Shown here piece by piece: positions 1 to 9,703 of a stretch of DNA of 64,000 bases. A program made the translations under genes and the position numbers. Origin of the DNA: Gluconacetobacter diazotrophicus PA1 5. Its GTDB lineage: Bacteria > Pseudomonadota > Alphaproteobacteria > Acetobacterales > Acetobacteraceae. The notes under the pieces are model-generated. The model saw only the letters and a list, made by a program, of their open reading frames with translations. It was not told where the DNA came from and did not search any database. The stretch lies in contig NC_011365.1 in assembly GCF_000021325.1 (NCBI RefSeq), positions 868,001 through 932,000 of the forward strand, in the 5' to 3' direction. The stretch's first letter is position 1, and the number at the start of each line of letters is the position of its first letter.

Positions 1-1210
1 CGGCATGCCCATGAACACCGATTCCCGGATGGCGGGCTATACGCTCAAGGCGACCATCCCGCTGGGGCCGCGCGACACGCTCCGGCTCGGCAGTTCGTTC
101 GATCATGACGGGCTGAACGACTGGTGGCCGCCGTTGCAGGGCAGCATGATGATGGGACCGGGAACGTTCCATAACGTCAATAACGGCCACCGCGACCGGC
201 TGGGGCACTACGCGGAATGGGAAGCACGCTGGACGCCCCGCCTGTCCACCCTGCTCGGGTTCCGCAACGACCTCGTCATGATGAATACCGGACCGGTCTC
301 GCCCTATTCCTGGACCGGCATGATGGCGGCGGCGGACGCCACGGCCGCCCGGGCGTTCAACGCGATGGACAGGGGCCGTACCGACGTCAATTTCGACGTC
401 ACGGCCCTGACGCGCTGGCAGGCGCTGGACAGCCTGACGATCGAAGGCGGCTATGCCCGCAAGACGCGCTCGCCCAACCTCTATGAACGCTATGCGTGGG
501 GCCGGGGCGCCATGGCAACGAAGATGATCGGCTGGTTCGGCGACGGCAACGGCTATGTCGGCAACCCGAACCTGACGCCCGAAATCGCCAATACCGCCAG
601 CATCACGATCGACTGGCACGACCCGCACGGACAGGCATGGGACCTGAAGATCCAGCCCTACTACACCTACACGCATCACTATGTGAACGTCGTGCGCCTG
701 GCGCAGTACAGCAACGGCACGTCGCGGCTGGAATTCGTCAACCATGACGCCCAGAGCTACGGCATCAATGCCTCCGGCTCGTACCGTCTGTGGAACACGG
801 TCCGGTATGGCCAGGGCGACCTGGTCGGCACCGTCGACTGGGTGCGCGGGCAGGATCTGGTGACCCGTTCCGGCCTGTACCACCAGATGCCGGCCAACGG
901 CATGGTCGGTGTGCACGAGACGGTCGGAAACTGGACCGGCCGCGTCGAGATGACGTTCGTGAAATCGAAGGACACCGTCGACCGGCTGCGCAACGAGCCG
1001 CGCACGCCGGGCTATGCGCTGCTGGGCCTGGGGGGAAGCTATCGCTGGCGCTACCTGGCGCTCAACGCCGGCATCGATAATGTCATGAACCAGAAATATT
1101 ATCTGCCGCTTGGGGGATTGTCGCTGGGCGACTACGACGCGACGGGCGTTCTCGGCCCGCTGAAGGGCATGGGCCGGTCGTTCAATGTCAGCCTGACCGG
1201 GTCGTTCTGA
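1..1210 (+). CDS. TonB-dependent receptor, C-terminal part (copper-receptor-like)
   Basis: This is the outer-membrane beta-barrel portion of a TonB-dependent receptor; the plug and N-terminus lie left of the window. The roughly 400 visible residues are rich in aromatic, alternating strands, contain the receptor-typical stretch KTRSPNLYERYAWG, and end in a terminal Phe (VSLTGSF), the normal barrel-assembly signature. Methionine-rich loops (GSMMMGPGTF near the left edge, later MMAAADA) and the segment around GDGNGYVGNPNL resemble OprC/NosA-type copper receptors rather than siderophore receptors; that ligand assignment is from memory of the family. The stop lies four bases from the stop of the convergent epimerase gene, with no obvious terminator between them. 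Confidence 0.85.
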   Translation, partial: GMPMNTDSRMAGYTLKATIPLGPRDTLRLGSSFDHDGLNDWWPPLQGSMMMGPGTFHNVNNGHRDRLGHYAEWEARWTPRLSTLLGFRNDLVMMNTGPVSPYSWTGMMAAADATAARAFNAMDRGRTDVNFDVTALTRWQALDSLTIEGGYARKTRSPNLYERYAWGRGAMATKMIGWFGDGNGYVGNPNLTPEIANTASITIDWHDPHGQAWDLKIQPYYTYTHHYVNVVRLAQYSNGTSRLEFVNHDAQSYGINASGSYRLWNTVRYGQGDLVGTVDWVRGQDLVTRSGLYHQMPANGMVGVHETVGNWTGRVEMTFVKSKDTVDRLRNEPRTPGYALLGLGGSYRWRYLALNAGIDNVMNQKYYLPLGGLSLGDYDATGVLGPLKGMGRSFNVSLTGSF

Positions 1211-1214
1211 ATCG

Positions 1215-2213
1215 TCAGGCGGCGTCGTACCAGTCGCGGTACCAGGCGACGAAGGCGTCGATCCCGTCCTGCAGCGCGGTGGCGGGACGATAGCCGGTCA
1301 GATGTTCCAGGATCGTGCAGTCGGCCCAGGTCCGGGGCACGTCGCCGGGCTGCATCGGCAGGTTGTGACGGATGGCCGTCCGCCCCGTCGCCCGTTCGAT
1401 GGCGCCGATGAAATCGCCCAGGGCGACGGGCTGGCCATGGCCGACATTCACCACGCGGAACGGTGCGACCGGGCTGACGCCCCGCCGGGTGGGGGTCGTC
1501 ACCGCCGGCGCGTGCGGCAGCAGGCGGCAGAGCGCCTCGACCACGTCGTCGATATAGGTGAAGTCCCGTTCCATCTGCGCGTTATTGTAGACGTCGATCG
1601 GGCGGCCGCCGAGGATGTTGCTGGTGAAGCGGAACAGCGCCATGTCCGGCCGCCCCCATGGGCCGTAGACGGTGAAGAACCGGCAGGCGGTGATCGGCAG
1701 CCCGTACAGGTGGGCATGGGAATGACCGATCTCCTCGCACGCCTTCTTGGTCGCGCCGTAGAGGCTGAGCGGGTGATTGCAGGCCTGGTCCTCGGTAAAC
1801 GGGCTCTCGGCGCTGGCCCCGTAGACCGACGAGGTCGAGGCCAGGACGAAATGCCGCACGCCCAGCGTCTTGATCGCTTCCAGCAGGTTATGGGTGCCCA
1901 CGATGTTGGCGCTGATATAGGCGCCGGGATTTTCCAGGCTGTACCGCACCCCGGCTTGGGCGGCGAGGTGAATGACGATGTCCGGGCGCGCCTCGCGGCA
2001 GGTTTCCGCCAGCCGGACCGCATCCTCCAGCATGAATTCGTGGCGGGTGAAACCGGGCCGCATGGCAAGGCGGTCGTGACGCTCGCGCTTCAGCGCCACG
2101 TCGTAATAGGCGGTGATCCCGTCGATGCCCGTGACCTCATGCCCGTCATCCAGCAGCCGGCATGCCACATGGAAACCGATGAATCCCGCCGTGCCGGTCA
2201 TGAGAATACGCAA
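1215..2213 (-). CDS. NAD-dependent nucleotide-sugar epimerase (UDP-glucuronate 4-epimerase-like)
   Basis: A 332-residue extended short-chain dehydrogenase. The N-terminal Rossmann glycine motif TGTAGFIG is at residues 6-13, followed by STSSVYGA and the catalytic YGATK (Tyr-x-x-x-Lys). The family interconverts UDP-sugars; overall sequence is nearest to UDP-glucuronate/UDP-galacturonate 4-epimerases (CapI/LpsL type), but substrate cannot be proven from sequence. The start is a TTG with a strong GGGGAGG ribosome site five bases upstream; the next in-frame ATG is four codons later. It could feed uronic acids to the EPS or LPS machinery, although the gum-like locus is 14 kb away. Confidence 0.85.
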   Translation of the reverse strand: MRILMTGTAGFIGFHVACRLLDDGHEVTGIDGITAYYDVALKRERHDRLAMRPGFTRHEFMLEDAVRLAETCREARPDIVIHLAAQAGVRYSLENPGAYISANIVGTHNLLEAIKTLGVRHFVLASTSSVYGASAESPFTEDQACNHPLSLYGATKKACEEIGHSHAHLYGLPITACRFFTVYGPWGRPDMALFRFTSNILGGRPIDVYNNAQMERDFTYIDDVVEALCRLLPHAPAVTTPTRRGVSPVAPFRVVNVGHGQPVALGDFIGAIERATGRTAIRHNLPMQPGDVPRTWADCTILEHLTGYRPATALQDGIDAFVAWYRDWYDAA

Positions 2214-2402
2214 CAGAACCTCCCCGTCCGGTTTCAGCCCATATAGAGCGCGACGGCCGATGAGAAGCCCCGCCCGACACGGGCGAGCGTCCGGATGATT
2301 GAACGGATCGCAAACTTCACTTGCGGGGTCCGCTATCGGATAGGCCGCCCCGCTCCCTTATGGTAGCGGACAGGATCGGGCTTTGGGACGAGGATACGGG
2401 AC

Positions 2403-3287
2403 ATGACGGCCAACCGCTGGTTCATCGATAGCGAAACCGGACACCTGGACGACGTCCTGCTGTGCCCGCCGACCTATTACGACTGGATTCCCAGCAACGA
2501 CATCGCGGTCCTGAGCCTGGAAAATGGCCTGAAGCCCGAGCATCACGCCGTACAGAAGCAGTTCGACGAAATGGTCGACTGCCTGCGCAGCGCCGGCGTG
2601 ACCTGCCATTTCCTGACGCCGCAACCCGGCCTGCCTTATCAGGTCTATACCCGCGACAGTTCGCAGACGACCCCCTTCGGCACCGTCGTCACCAGCCTGT
2701 TCCGCCACGAGCGCAAGGACGAGAAGGCGCAGATCGAAGCCTTCTACGGCGCGGGCGAGATCTGGAAGACCGCCGGGAAGGGCACCGCCGGGGGTCATGT
2801 CGAAGGCGGCGACATCCATGTCATCCGCCCCGGCCTGCTGGCGGTGGGCGTCACCGGCACGCGCACCGACACGGCGGGCGCCCGCGAATTCACCGGCTGG
2901 TTCGACGAGGCCGGATGGCAGACGCGGATGATCCGGTTCTCGGACCATTTCCTGCATCTGGACGTGGTGTTTACGATGGTCGCGGAAAACCTGGCCCTGG
3001 TGGCACCCGACGCCCTGGCCGACGCGGACCTGGACTGGTTCCGCGACCAGGGCATCCGCCTGCTGCCCGTCACGTACAAGGAAGCGATGCGCGACATGGC
3101 CTGCAACGTGCTGGCGCTGGGCGACGGACGGGTGGTCAGCCCGCGCCATTCCACCCGCGTCAACGCGATGCTCCGCGCGGAAGGCCTGACGGTGCTGGAC
3201 CCGGAACTGGACCAGTTTTCCCAGGGGGGCGGCAGCATCCATTGCATGACGATGCCGCTGCGCCGCCGGTCGCTCCTGCGCGGCTGA
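2403..3287 (+). CDS. Arginine deiminase / dimethylarginine dimethylaminohydrolase family protein
   Basis: A 294-residue guanidino-modifying enzyme of the amidinotransferase/DDAH fold. Visible active-site elements are TRDSS (83-87), EGGD (134-137), the catalytic His in HLD (185-187) and the nucleophilic Cys in GGSIHCMTMP (Cys281). All catalytic positions of the family are present, so it should be active on arginine or a substituted arginine, releasing citrulline plus ammonia or an amine. It could also be an amidinotransferase-like enzyme; length and the C-terminal Cys context favour DDAH/ADI. The ATG has a GAGGATACGGG stretch just upstream. It is divergent from the epimerase gene across about 190 bp in which I recognise no defined operator. 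Confidence 0.85.
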   Translation: MTANRWFIDSETGHLDDVLLCPPTYYDWIPSNDIAVLSLENGLKPEHHAVQKQFDEMVDCLRSAGVTCHFLTPQPGLPYQVYTRDSSQTTPFGTVVTSLFRHERKDEKAQIEAFYGAGEIWKTAGKGTAGGHVEGGDIHVIRPGLLAVGVTGTRTDTAGAREFTGWFDEAGWQTRMIRFSDHFLHLDVVFTMVAENLALVAPDALADADLDWFRDQGIRLLPVTYKEAMRDMACNVLALGDGRVVSPRHSTRVNAMLRAEGLTVLDPELDQFSQGGGSIHCMTMPLRRRSLLRG

Positions 3288-3290
3288 GGG

Positions 3291-3623
3291 CTATTCCATC
3301 TCGACGCGGCTTTCCACTTCGCGCCACAGATGAATGTACTGCCCGGTGTCGAAGCGGGGCTTGATGAACATGCGCCGTACCGCCCGTATCCCCGTGGGCG
3401 TGAAATAGGCCCGCGGCGGCGGTTCGTCCTCCGACACCTGCAACAGCCCACGCGCCACCAGGCCGCGGATCGAGGCCGGGATACGGGGGCGCCCGCAGCA
3501 GGGCCCGCTTTTCCAGATCGGCAGGATAATCCCGTCCGACAACGATGGATTGTGCCCGGAATAGGTTCCGAAGGACCAGCGAATAAACCGCTCCTCGGAC
3601 CGGGTCAGACCTGTCTCACCCAT
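3291..3623 (-). CDS. Hypothetical protein, small winged-helix-like
   Basis: I do not recognise this 110-residue protein by family. It begins MGETGLTRSEERF and has the layout of a small winged-helix or MarR-like fold: a helical N-terminus, a segment reading SIRGLVARGLLQV that resembles a recognition helix/wing of a DNA-binding protein, and a C-terminal FTPTGIRAVRRM segment. No catalytic motif is visible. An upstream in-frame start at 3722 would add 33 basic residues of low complexity, so I prefer the internal ATG, although neither has a strong ribosome site. It is convergent with the DDAH-family gene (three bases between stops). Confidence 0.5.
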   Translation of the reverse strand: MGETGLTRSEERFIRWSFGTYSGHNPSLSDGIILPIWKSGPCCGRPRIPASIRGLVARGLLQVSEDEPPPRAYFTPTGIRAVRRMFIKPRFDTGQYIHLWREVESRVEME

Positions 3624-3851
3624 ATGTTCTGCTCGCGTTCTTGTTTTTATTATGCGCGCCGATCGGGCCGGCTTCGGGCCCGGTCCCATTTTCAGTTGCA
3701 TCCGCCTTCTGATGCAACCCATTCTTTATCTTTTGTCATAGTCGGCGCAACCAGGATTCCGGACAGCCCTGCCCTTTCTCCTTGACAAGGCAGGCGCAAG
3801 GCGGGCCGTTCTGCCCGCCCGACCCTTTCCCAAGCCCGGATCGCGCCCGCC

Positions 3852-5177
3852 ATGCCTGAATTCCCTCCCCCGCAAACGGGCAGCCTGACCTGGGGGGAAT
3901 TGCGCACCCTGGCCCTCGCCGCGCTGGGCGGGGCGCTGGAATTCTATGATTTCGTGATCTTCGCCTATTTCGCGAAAATCATCGCCCAGCATTTCTTCCC
4001 CGCGATCCAGCCCGACTGGCTGCGCCAGACCGAGACGTTCGGCCTGTTCGGGGCAGGATACCTGGCCCGGCCGCTGGGCGGGGTGGTCATGGCGCATTTC
4101 GGCGACAGGCACGGGCGCAAGAAAATGTTCGCCTTCAGCGTCCTGCTGATGGCGGCCCCCACCCTGCTGATGGGGCTTCTGCCCGGTTTCGGCACGCTGG
4201 GCATCGGCGCCCCGCTGGCCCTGCTGCTGCTGCGCATGGCACAGGGGGCCGCGATCGGCGGCGAGGCGCCGGGCGGCTGGGTCTTCGTGGCCGAACATGC
4301 CAGCGCCGGACGCACCGGACTGGCCTGCGGGCTGCTGACCGGCGGACTGACGGCCGGGATGCTGATCGGCTCGCTGGTGGCGCTGGGCCTGAACCTGGCC
4401 CTGCCGCCCGCCGCGATCGTCGCATGGGGATGGCGCCTGCCCTTCATCCTGGGCGGCATCTTCGGCCTGATCGCCATGAAACTGCGCCGCTGGCTGGAGG
4501 AAACGCCGGTCTTTACCGAGATGCACGCGCGGGATGCGCTGGCGCGGCAGACGCCGCTGGTCGCGGTGCTGCGCACCTGCCGCCGGGCGGTCATCCTGTC
4601 CATCATCGGCACCTGGACGCTGACGGCCGCGATCGTCGTGCTGCTGCTGATGATGCCGTCGCTGCTGCAGACGCTGTACGGTTTTTCCCCCGCCCGCACC
4701 ATGGATGCCAGCCTGGTCGCGACCTTGTCCGTCACCGTCGCTTCGGTCGTGATCGGCGCGGCCACCGACCGGTGGGGCCTGCGCGGAATGATCCCCCCGG
4801 TGGTCGGGCTGCTGATCGCGGGGGCATGGGGGCTGTATGCGCTGGCCCCCGCCCATCCCGGCTGGTTCCTGCCGCTGGCCGCGCTGGCGGGTATCGGCGC
4901 GGGATACGTCAGCCTCGTGCCGATCGCGATGGTGCGGGCCTTTCCCGCTGCCGTGCGGTTTTCCGGGCTGTCCTTTTCCTACAACCTGTCATACGCCGTC
5001 TTCGGCGGGCTGACCCCGGCCTGCGTGTCGGCCCTGGTGGGGCATGACCCGCAGGCGCCCGCGCTGTATGTGATCGGGACGGCGCTGGCAGGGGGTGCCG
5101 CGCTGTGGGCCATGCCCGGCGCGAAACGGGACCTGACGCGGACGTGCCATGGACGGGAATCCCCCTTCCATGCATAA
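3852..5177 (+). CDS. MFS transporter, metabolite:H+ symporter (MHS) family
   Basis: A 441-residue, 12-helix inner-membrane transporter. The N-terminus carries the MHS signature ([17 protein letters not shown]), followed by [23 protein letters not shown], the GDRxGRK loop of the major facilitator superfamily, and [15 protein letters not shown]. This family (ProP, KgtP, CitA, ShiA) takes up organic acids, betaine or aromatics with protons; the substrate here is not predictable. The 3' end overlaps the start region of adenine deaminase, suggesting one transcript, so a purine-related or organic-anion substrate is possible but unproven. The ribosome site at the chosen ATG is poor. Confidence 0.85.
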   Translation: MPEFPPPQTGSLTWGELRTLALAALGGALEFYDFVIFAYFAKIIAQHFFPAIQPDWLRQTETFGLFGAGYLARPLGGVVMAHFGDRHGRKKMFAFSVLLMAAPTLLMGLLPGFGTLGIGAPLALLLLRMAQGAAIGGEAPGGWVFVAEHASAGRTGLACGLLTGGLTAGMLIGSLVALGLNLALPPAAIVAWGWRLPFILGGIFGLIAMKLRRWLEETPVFTEMHARDALARQTPLVAVLRTCRRAVILSIIGTWTLTAAIVVLLLMMPSLLQTLYGFSPARTMDASLVATLSVTVASVVIGAATDRWGLRGMIPPVVGLLIAGAWGLYALAPAHPGWFLPLAALAGIGAGYVSLVPIAMVRAFPAAVRFSGLSFSYNLSYAVFGGLTPACVSALVGHDPQAPALYVIGTALAGGAALWAMPGAKRDLTRTCHGRESPFHA

Positions 5178-6894
5178 AAATACCATGAGCAGGACATCGC
5201 CCGACATCATCGCCCGCCGCATCCGCCAGGGAAGTGGACAGGAACCGCCTGACCTGGTGGTCCGCGACGTCCGCCTGTTCGACCTGGTCACCGGCGACCT
5301 GATCCCGACCGACATCGCGATCTGCGGCGATACCATCGTCGGCATGCTGGACCGCTACCAGGGACCGAACGTGATCGAGGGGAACGGGCGCGTCGTCGTT
5401 CCCGGTTTCATCGACACCCACCTGCATGTCGAATCGTCGCTGGTCACGCCATTCGAATTCGAACGCTGCGTGCTGCCGCACGGGGTAACGACCGCGATCT
5501 GCGACCCGCACGAAATGGCCAACGTGCTGGGCACCGACGCATTGCGCTATTTCCTGGATGCCGCGACGCGCATGGTCATGGACCTGCGGGTCAACCTGTC
5601 CAGTTGCGTGCCGTCCTCCTCGGTCGAGACCTCGGGCGCGAACCTGGGCGCCGATGACCTGACGCCCCTGATGGACCACCCCAAGGTCATCGGACTGGCG
5701 GAATTCATGAACATGCCCGGCGTACTGGCCGGCGATCCGGATTGCCTGGCCAAGCTGGCGGCATTCTCGGGCCGGCATATCGACGGGCATGCGCCGCTGA
5801 TGCGCGGCCGCGCGCTGAACGGCTACCTGGCGGCCGGTATTTCCACCGACCACGAAGCCACCCGCGCCGACGAGGCGCTGGAAAAGATCCGCAAGGGCAT
5901 GACCGTGCTGATCCGCGAGGGATCGGTCTGCAAGGATCTGGCGGCGCTGGCCCCGCTGCTGACGGTCGAGACGTCGCCCTTCCTGGCCTTCTGTACCGAC
6001 GACCGCAATCCGCTGGAAATCGCGCATGAGGGGCATATCGATTTCCTGATCCGCAGCGCGATCGCGCGCGGCGTTCCGCCGCTGGCGGCCTATCGCGCCG
6101 CCAGCCTGACGGCGGCGCGCGCCTTCGGGCTGGCCGATCGCGGCATGCTGGCCCCGGGCCGGCGCGCCGACATCGTGTTCCTGGACGACCTGGAAACCTG
6201 CCAGGTCTCGGACGTTCTGGCCGGCGGCCGGCCGATCGGTCCGGCCCTGGAGCAGCGCCGGACGATTCCGGCGCCGGGGCGCGACAGCGTGATCCTGCGG
6301 CGCCCGGTCACGGCGGAGGATTTCACGGTTTCGGGGTCCGGGACCGGTCACCCGGTCATGGGCATCATCCCGGGCCAGATCATCACCGATTTCCTGACCC
6401 TGGACCTGTCGGCGCGGCACGGCAGGGTCGAAGCCGATTGCGACCGGGACGTGGCCAAGGTTGCCGTGGTGGCGCGGCATGGGCTGAACGGGAATATCGG
6501 CCGGGGCTTCGTCCGGGGCTTCGGATTGCGGCGCGGGGCGCTGGCGTCCTCGGTCGGGCACGATGCCCATAATATCTGCGTCGTCGGCGCCGATGACGGC
6601 GACATGGCCGTCGCGGTCAATCGCCTGGCCGAAATCGGCGGCGGCTTCGTGATCGTCCAGGACGGGCAGGTGCGCGCGGAACTGCCCCTGCCGATCGCCG
6701 GGCTGATGAGCGATGCACCGTTCGAGACCGTGCGCGACCAGTTGGAGACCCTGCGCGCGGCAACCCGCGCCATGGGCGTGACGCTGGAAGAACCGTTCCT
6801 GCAACTGGCCTTCCTGCCGCTGCCGGTCGTGCCGCATCTGAAGATCACCGATCACGGACTGGTCGATGTCGGGCAAATGCGGGTGATCGGCTGA
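5170..6894 (+). CDS. ade: Adenine deaminase
   Basis: An amidohydrolase-superfamily enzyme that converts adenine to hypoxanthine and ammonia in purine salvage. The metal-binding DTHLHVESS motif follows a short N-terminal beta domain ([15 protein letters not shown]), then [12 protein letters not shown], a GHAPL His motif, FCTDD, and the C-terminal half typical of AdeC ([19 protein letters not shown]). Length (about 574 residues) matches the family. Three in-frame ATGs lie at 5149, 5170 and 5185; GGACGGGA sits about ten bases before 5170, which I chose. Overlap with the upstream MHS transporter gene suggests cotranscription. Confidence 0.92.
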   Translation: MHKNTMSRTSPDIIARRIRQGSGQEPPDLVVRDVRLFDLVTGDLIPTDIAICGDTIVGMLDRYQGPNVIEGNGRVVVPGFIDTHLHVESSLVTPFEFERCVLPHGVTTAICDPHEMANVLGTDALRYFLDAATRMVMDLRVNLSSCVPSSSVETSGANLGADDLTPLMDHPKVIGLAEFMNMPGVLAGDPDCLAKLAAFSGRHIDGHAPLMRGRALNGYLAAGISTDHEATRADEALEKIRKGMTVLIREGSVCKDLAALAPLLTVETSPFLAFCTDDRNPLEIAHEGHIDFLIRSAIARGVPPLAAYRAASLTAARAFGLADRGMLAPGRRADIVFLDDLETCQVSDVLAGGRPIGPALEQRRTIPAPGRDSVILRRPVTAEDFTVSGSGTGHPVMGIIPGQIITDFLTLDLSARHGRVEADCDRDVAKVAVVARHGLNGNIGRGFVRGFGLRRGALASSVGHDAHNICVVGADDGDMAVAVNRLAEIGGGFVIVQDGQVRAELPLPIAGLMSDAPFETVRDQLETLRAATRAMGVTLEEPFLQLAFLPLPVVPHLKITDHGLVDVGQMRVIG

Positions 6895-7083
6895 TCCACC
6901 GCCCCGGCGGCGGCATCGTGGAATAGTTCAACCTGTTGCAGATTCCGCCCCGGGCTCTTCATCACAGTTTGTCGTCTTCGGAAATACAACGACACCATCC
7001 TGAGAAATATCATATCGTAGACCGCTCGACACCGGTCGTTTCGCCGGGCGATCGTCCCTTGTCATCCGCGATTCGGTAATGTA

Positions 7084-7098
7084 TGCGAATAATTCTTA
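7084..7098. promoter_or_regulatory. Candidate Fur box (7-1-7 palindrome)
   Basis: TGCGAATAATTCTTA lies 20 bases before the PepSY gene start. Its core GAATAATTC is a perfect inverted repeat, and it matches the classical Fur half-site arrangement TGAGAAT-A-ATTCTCA at 13 of 15 positions. Placement next to a PepSY/iron-uptake-type membrane protein supports an iron-responsive operator. It has not been tested, and alphaproteobacterial Fur/Irr sites vary. Confidence 0.5.
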
Positions 7099-7117
7099 CT
7101 ATCAGGGTTAAACGGGC

Positions 7118-8272
7118 GTGCTTCGCAAAATACATCGATGGATCGGACTGATCCTGGCTCTGCCCCTGGCACTGCAGGGGATAACCGGCACGCTTCTGAT
7201 CCTGATCCCGCTGCTGACATCCGGACGCCCGCAGACCCACGCCACGGGCATCCCCCGCCCCATGGAGGCACAGATCGCCGCCGCGCGCCCGGCGGCGCCG
7301 GCGGGTACCATCCCCCTGCGCGTCTCGCCGCCGCGCTGGGCGGGTGACAGCACGTGCGTCAGCTTCGGACCGCCGGGCGAGCGTCATCCAGCCTTCCAGG
7401 TGATGGTCGATCCCGCCACCGCCACGATCACCGGCACGCACACCATCCCCGCGTCATTCTTCTTCCTGCACCGGCTGCACGCCGACCTGTTTCTCGTCCC
7501 GTACGGCGAGACAGCCACCGGCATCATGGGGCTGCTGCTGCTGGGCATGGCCATCACGGGCATCATCCTGTGGTGGCCGCGTCCGGACCTCTGGCTGTCG
7601 GGCAAATGGCGCAGGACCATCACGATCTCGCGGCGCGCGCGCGGCTATCGCTTCTGGCGCGAGACCCATCAGAGTTTCGGATTCTGGACCGCCCTGATGC
7701 TGGCGTTCCTGGCCAGCAGCGGGACGATCCTCGCCCTGCCCTTCGCCCGTACCGTTCTGGGTGTGCATCGTCCGGCCCCGGCCGCCGCGCACCACGCCCA
7801 TGGCGGGGGCCAGATGCCGGGTTCCGGCGGCGGGGTGCCGGGCGAGGCCGGACTTGACCATATGCTGGACCGCCTGCGGGCCACCTTGCCCGACGCGGTG
7901 CCGATGGACGTGACGCTTGGCCGCACGCCGGACGCCCAGCAGGTGCAGGTCGCCCTTCCCGCCTATGGCCCCAATCGCCCGGCGACGCTGCGCCTGGATG
8001 CCGCCAGCGACAGTCTGGTGATGGTACGCGACCCGGGCGCGCAGAAGACGGGCGAGGTGTTCTTCCAGTGGATGCATACGCTGCACGAGGCGAAGCTGGC
8101 CCCGTCGTCATGGTTCGCCCCGCTGTGGCGGGCCGCCATATTCGTCACCGGCCTGGCCCTGGCCTTCTTCTGCATATCGGGCGCCGCGATGTGGGTGCTG
8201 CGCCGTCCCGCCCGACAGGTCCGCGACCGGCAGCCCATCGCCGCCGCCCCGCCATCCGAGGAATACCAGTAA
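7118..8272 (+). CDS. PepSY-associated transmembrane protein
   Basis: A 384-residue inner-membrane protein of the PepSY_TM family, often encoded beside TonB-dependent siderophore receptors and thought to act in iron uptake, possibly as a ferric reductase. Evidence: the N-terminal RKIHRWIGLILALPLALQGI helix, a periplasmic domain, a second helix pair around GIMGLLLLGMAITGIILWWPRP, the FWRETHQSFGFW histidine motif, a His-rich loop (AAHHAHGGGQ) and the C-terminal helix before WVLRRPARQ. Conserved membrane-proximal histidines suggest haem binding. The start is GTG with AGGG upstream, 20 bases after a candidate Fur box. No partner receptor is adjacent; the receptor at the left edge is 6 kb away. Confidence 0.85.
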   Translation: MLRKIHRWIGLILALPLALQGITGTLLILIPLLTSGRPQTHATGIPRPMEAQIAAARPAAPAGTIPLRVSPPRWAGDSTCVSFGPPGERHPAFQVMVDPATATITGTHTIPASFFFLHRLHADLFLVPYGETATGIMGLLLLGMAITGIILWWPRPDLWLSGKWRRTITISRRARGYRFWRETHQSFGFWTALMLAFLASSGTILALPFARTVLGVHRPAPAAAHHAHGGGQMPGSGGGVPGEAGLDHMLDRLRATLPDAVPMDVTLGRTPDAQQVQVALPAYGPNRPATLRLDAASDSLVMVRDPGAQKTGEVFFQWMHTLHEAKLAPSSWFAPLWRAAIFVTGLALAFFCISGAAMWVLRRPARQVRDRQPIAAAPPSEEYQ

Positions 8273-8380
8273 GGGGAAAAAGGGCGCGGCTGGCGGGATC
8301 GCGTGAAGTTGAATTCCGCCATCCGCCACGATGACATACCGAAGATACTGGAATTCCATCAGATATTTTCGGACCGGACC

Positions 8381-9703
8381 ATGCCTGTCGCCCCTGCGAA
8401 GGCCGGCACTTTCATCACCCGCGCCAGCCCGGCCTATCGCCGCGCGGGCATGGCGCTGTTCCTGGCGGGGTTCGCCACGTTTTCGCTGCTCTATTGCGTG
8501 CAGCCACTGCTGCCGGTGCTGTCCCGCCAGTTCGGCATCGGGGCCGCCGCCAGTTCGCTGTCCCTGTCGCTGTCGACCGGGGCGCTGGCCATTGCCATCC
8601 TGGTGGCCGCCGCCCTGTCCGAACGGGCGGGGCGCCGGGAACTGATGGCCATGTCGATGGTCGTCTCGGCCCTGCTGAACATCGCGGCGGCCTGGGCGCC
8701 CACCTGGCCGTTGCTGCTGCTGGCCCGCATGGCGGAAGGCTTCGCCCTGGGCGGGGTGCCGGCGGTGGCGATGACCTATCTGGCCGAGGAAATCCATCCC
8801 CGGGAACTGGGACTGGCCATGGGGTTGTACGTCTCCGGCACCGCCTTCGGCGGCATGATCGGACGCGTGGGCACGGGCATCCTGACCGACGCCCTGTCCT
8901 GGCGCCCGGCCATGGCGATCGTCGGGGCGGCCGGCCTGATCGCGGCGCTGGGCTTCCTGGCGCTGCTGCCGCCCTCGCGCAATTTCACCCGGCGGCACGG
9001 CCTGGGCGCGCGGCATCATTTCGATGCGTGGGGGCGGCACCTGCATGACCCGGCGCTGCCGGCGCTGTACGGGGTCGGCTTCGCGGTGATGGGCACCTTC
9101 GTCACCATCTTCAACTATGCCGGCTATCGCCTGATGGCACCGCCCTACGACCTGGACCAGACCAGGCTGGGGCTGCTGTTTTCGGTCTATGTGTTCGGCA
9201 TCGCGTCCTCGTCCATCGCGGGGGGACTGTCCGACCGCATGGGGCGCGGCCGGGTCATGACGGCCGGAATCGCGATCATGGCCGCCGGCATCCTGCTGAC
9301 CCTGGCTGGCGCGCTGCCGGCCATCGTCGCGGGGATCGTGCTGCTGACGGTCGGCTTCTTCACCACCCATGCGGTGGCCAGCGGCTGGGTCGGGCGGCTG
9401 GCGCTGGCCGACAGGGGCCATGCGACGTCGCTCTACCTGCTGGCCTATTACCTGGGGTCCAGCATCGCGGGATCGGTCGGCGGCTGGTGGTGGTCGGGCC
9501 TGGGGTGGAACGGGGTCGCCGCCTTCACCCTGATCCTGCTGGCCGGGGCGCTGGGGGCTGCCCTCCGGCTGCGCCGCCTGCCCCGCGCGACCGGCGGAAT
9601 CAGGGCGGATAGGCCAGGCCGCGTGCCTCGCCGTCCGTCCGGCGCAGGCGCGCGGCGTCACGCGCGGGTGGAACGCCGAACATCCGGCGATATTCCCGGC
9701 TGA
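8381..9703 (+). CDS. MFS transporter (YnfM/AraJ-like exporter)
   Basis: A drug/sugar-efflux type major facilitator of about 440 residues with 12 predicted helices. Motifs include LLYCVQPLLPVLSRQFG in helix 1, SERAGRRELM in the 2-3 loop and the Gly-rich GLYVSGTAFGGMIGR of the 12-TM exporters; it resembles YnfM. I chose the ATG at 8381 (GGACC upstream) over a 26-codon extension. The last 35 codons (GGIRADRPGRVPRRPS onward) are Arg-rich, lie antisense to the AraC gene and do not look like transporter sequence, so the native stop may have been lost and the reading frame run on. Confidence 0.85.
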   Translation: MPVAPAKAGTFITRASPAYRRAGMALFLAGFATFSLLYCVQPLLPVLSRQFGIGAAASSLSLSLSTGALAIAILVAAALSERAGRRELMAMSMVVSALLNIAAAWAPTWPLLLLARMAEGFALGGVPAVAMTYLAEEIHPRELGLAMGLYVSGTAFGGMIGRVGTGILTDALSWRPAMAIVGAAGLIAALGFLALLPPSRNFTRRHGLGARHHFDAWGRHLHDPALPALYGVGFAVMGTFVTIFNYAGYRLMAPPYDLDQTRLGLLFSVYVFGIASSSIAGGLSDRMGRGRVMTAGIAIMAAGILLTLAGALPAIVAGIVLLTVGFFTTHAVASGWVGRLALADRGHATSLYLLAYYLGSSIAGSVGGWWWSGLGWNGVAAFTLILLAGALGAALRLRRLPRATGGIRADRPGRVPRRPSGAGARRHARVERRTSGDIPG

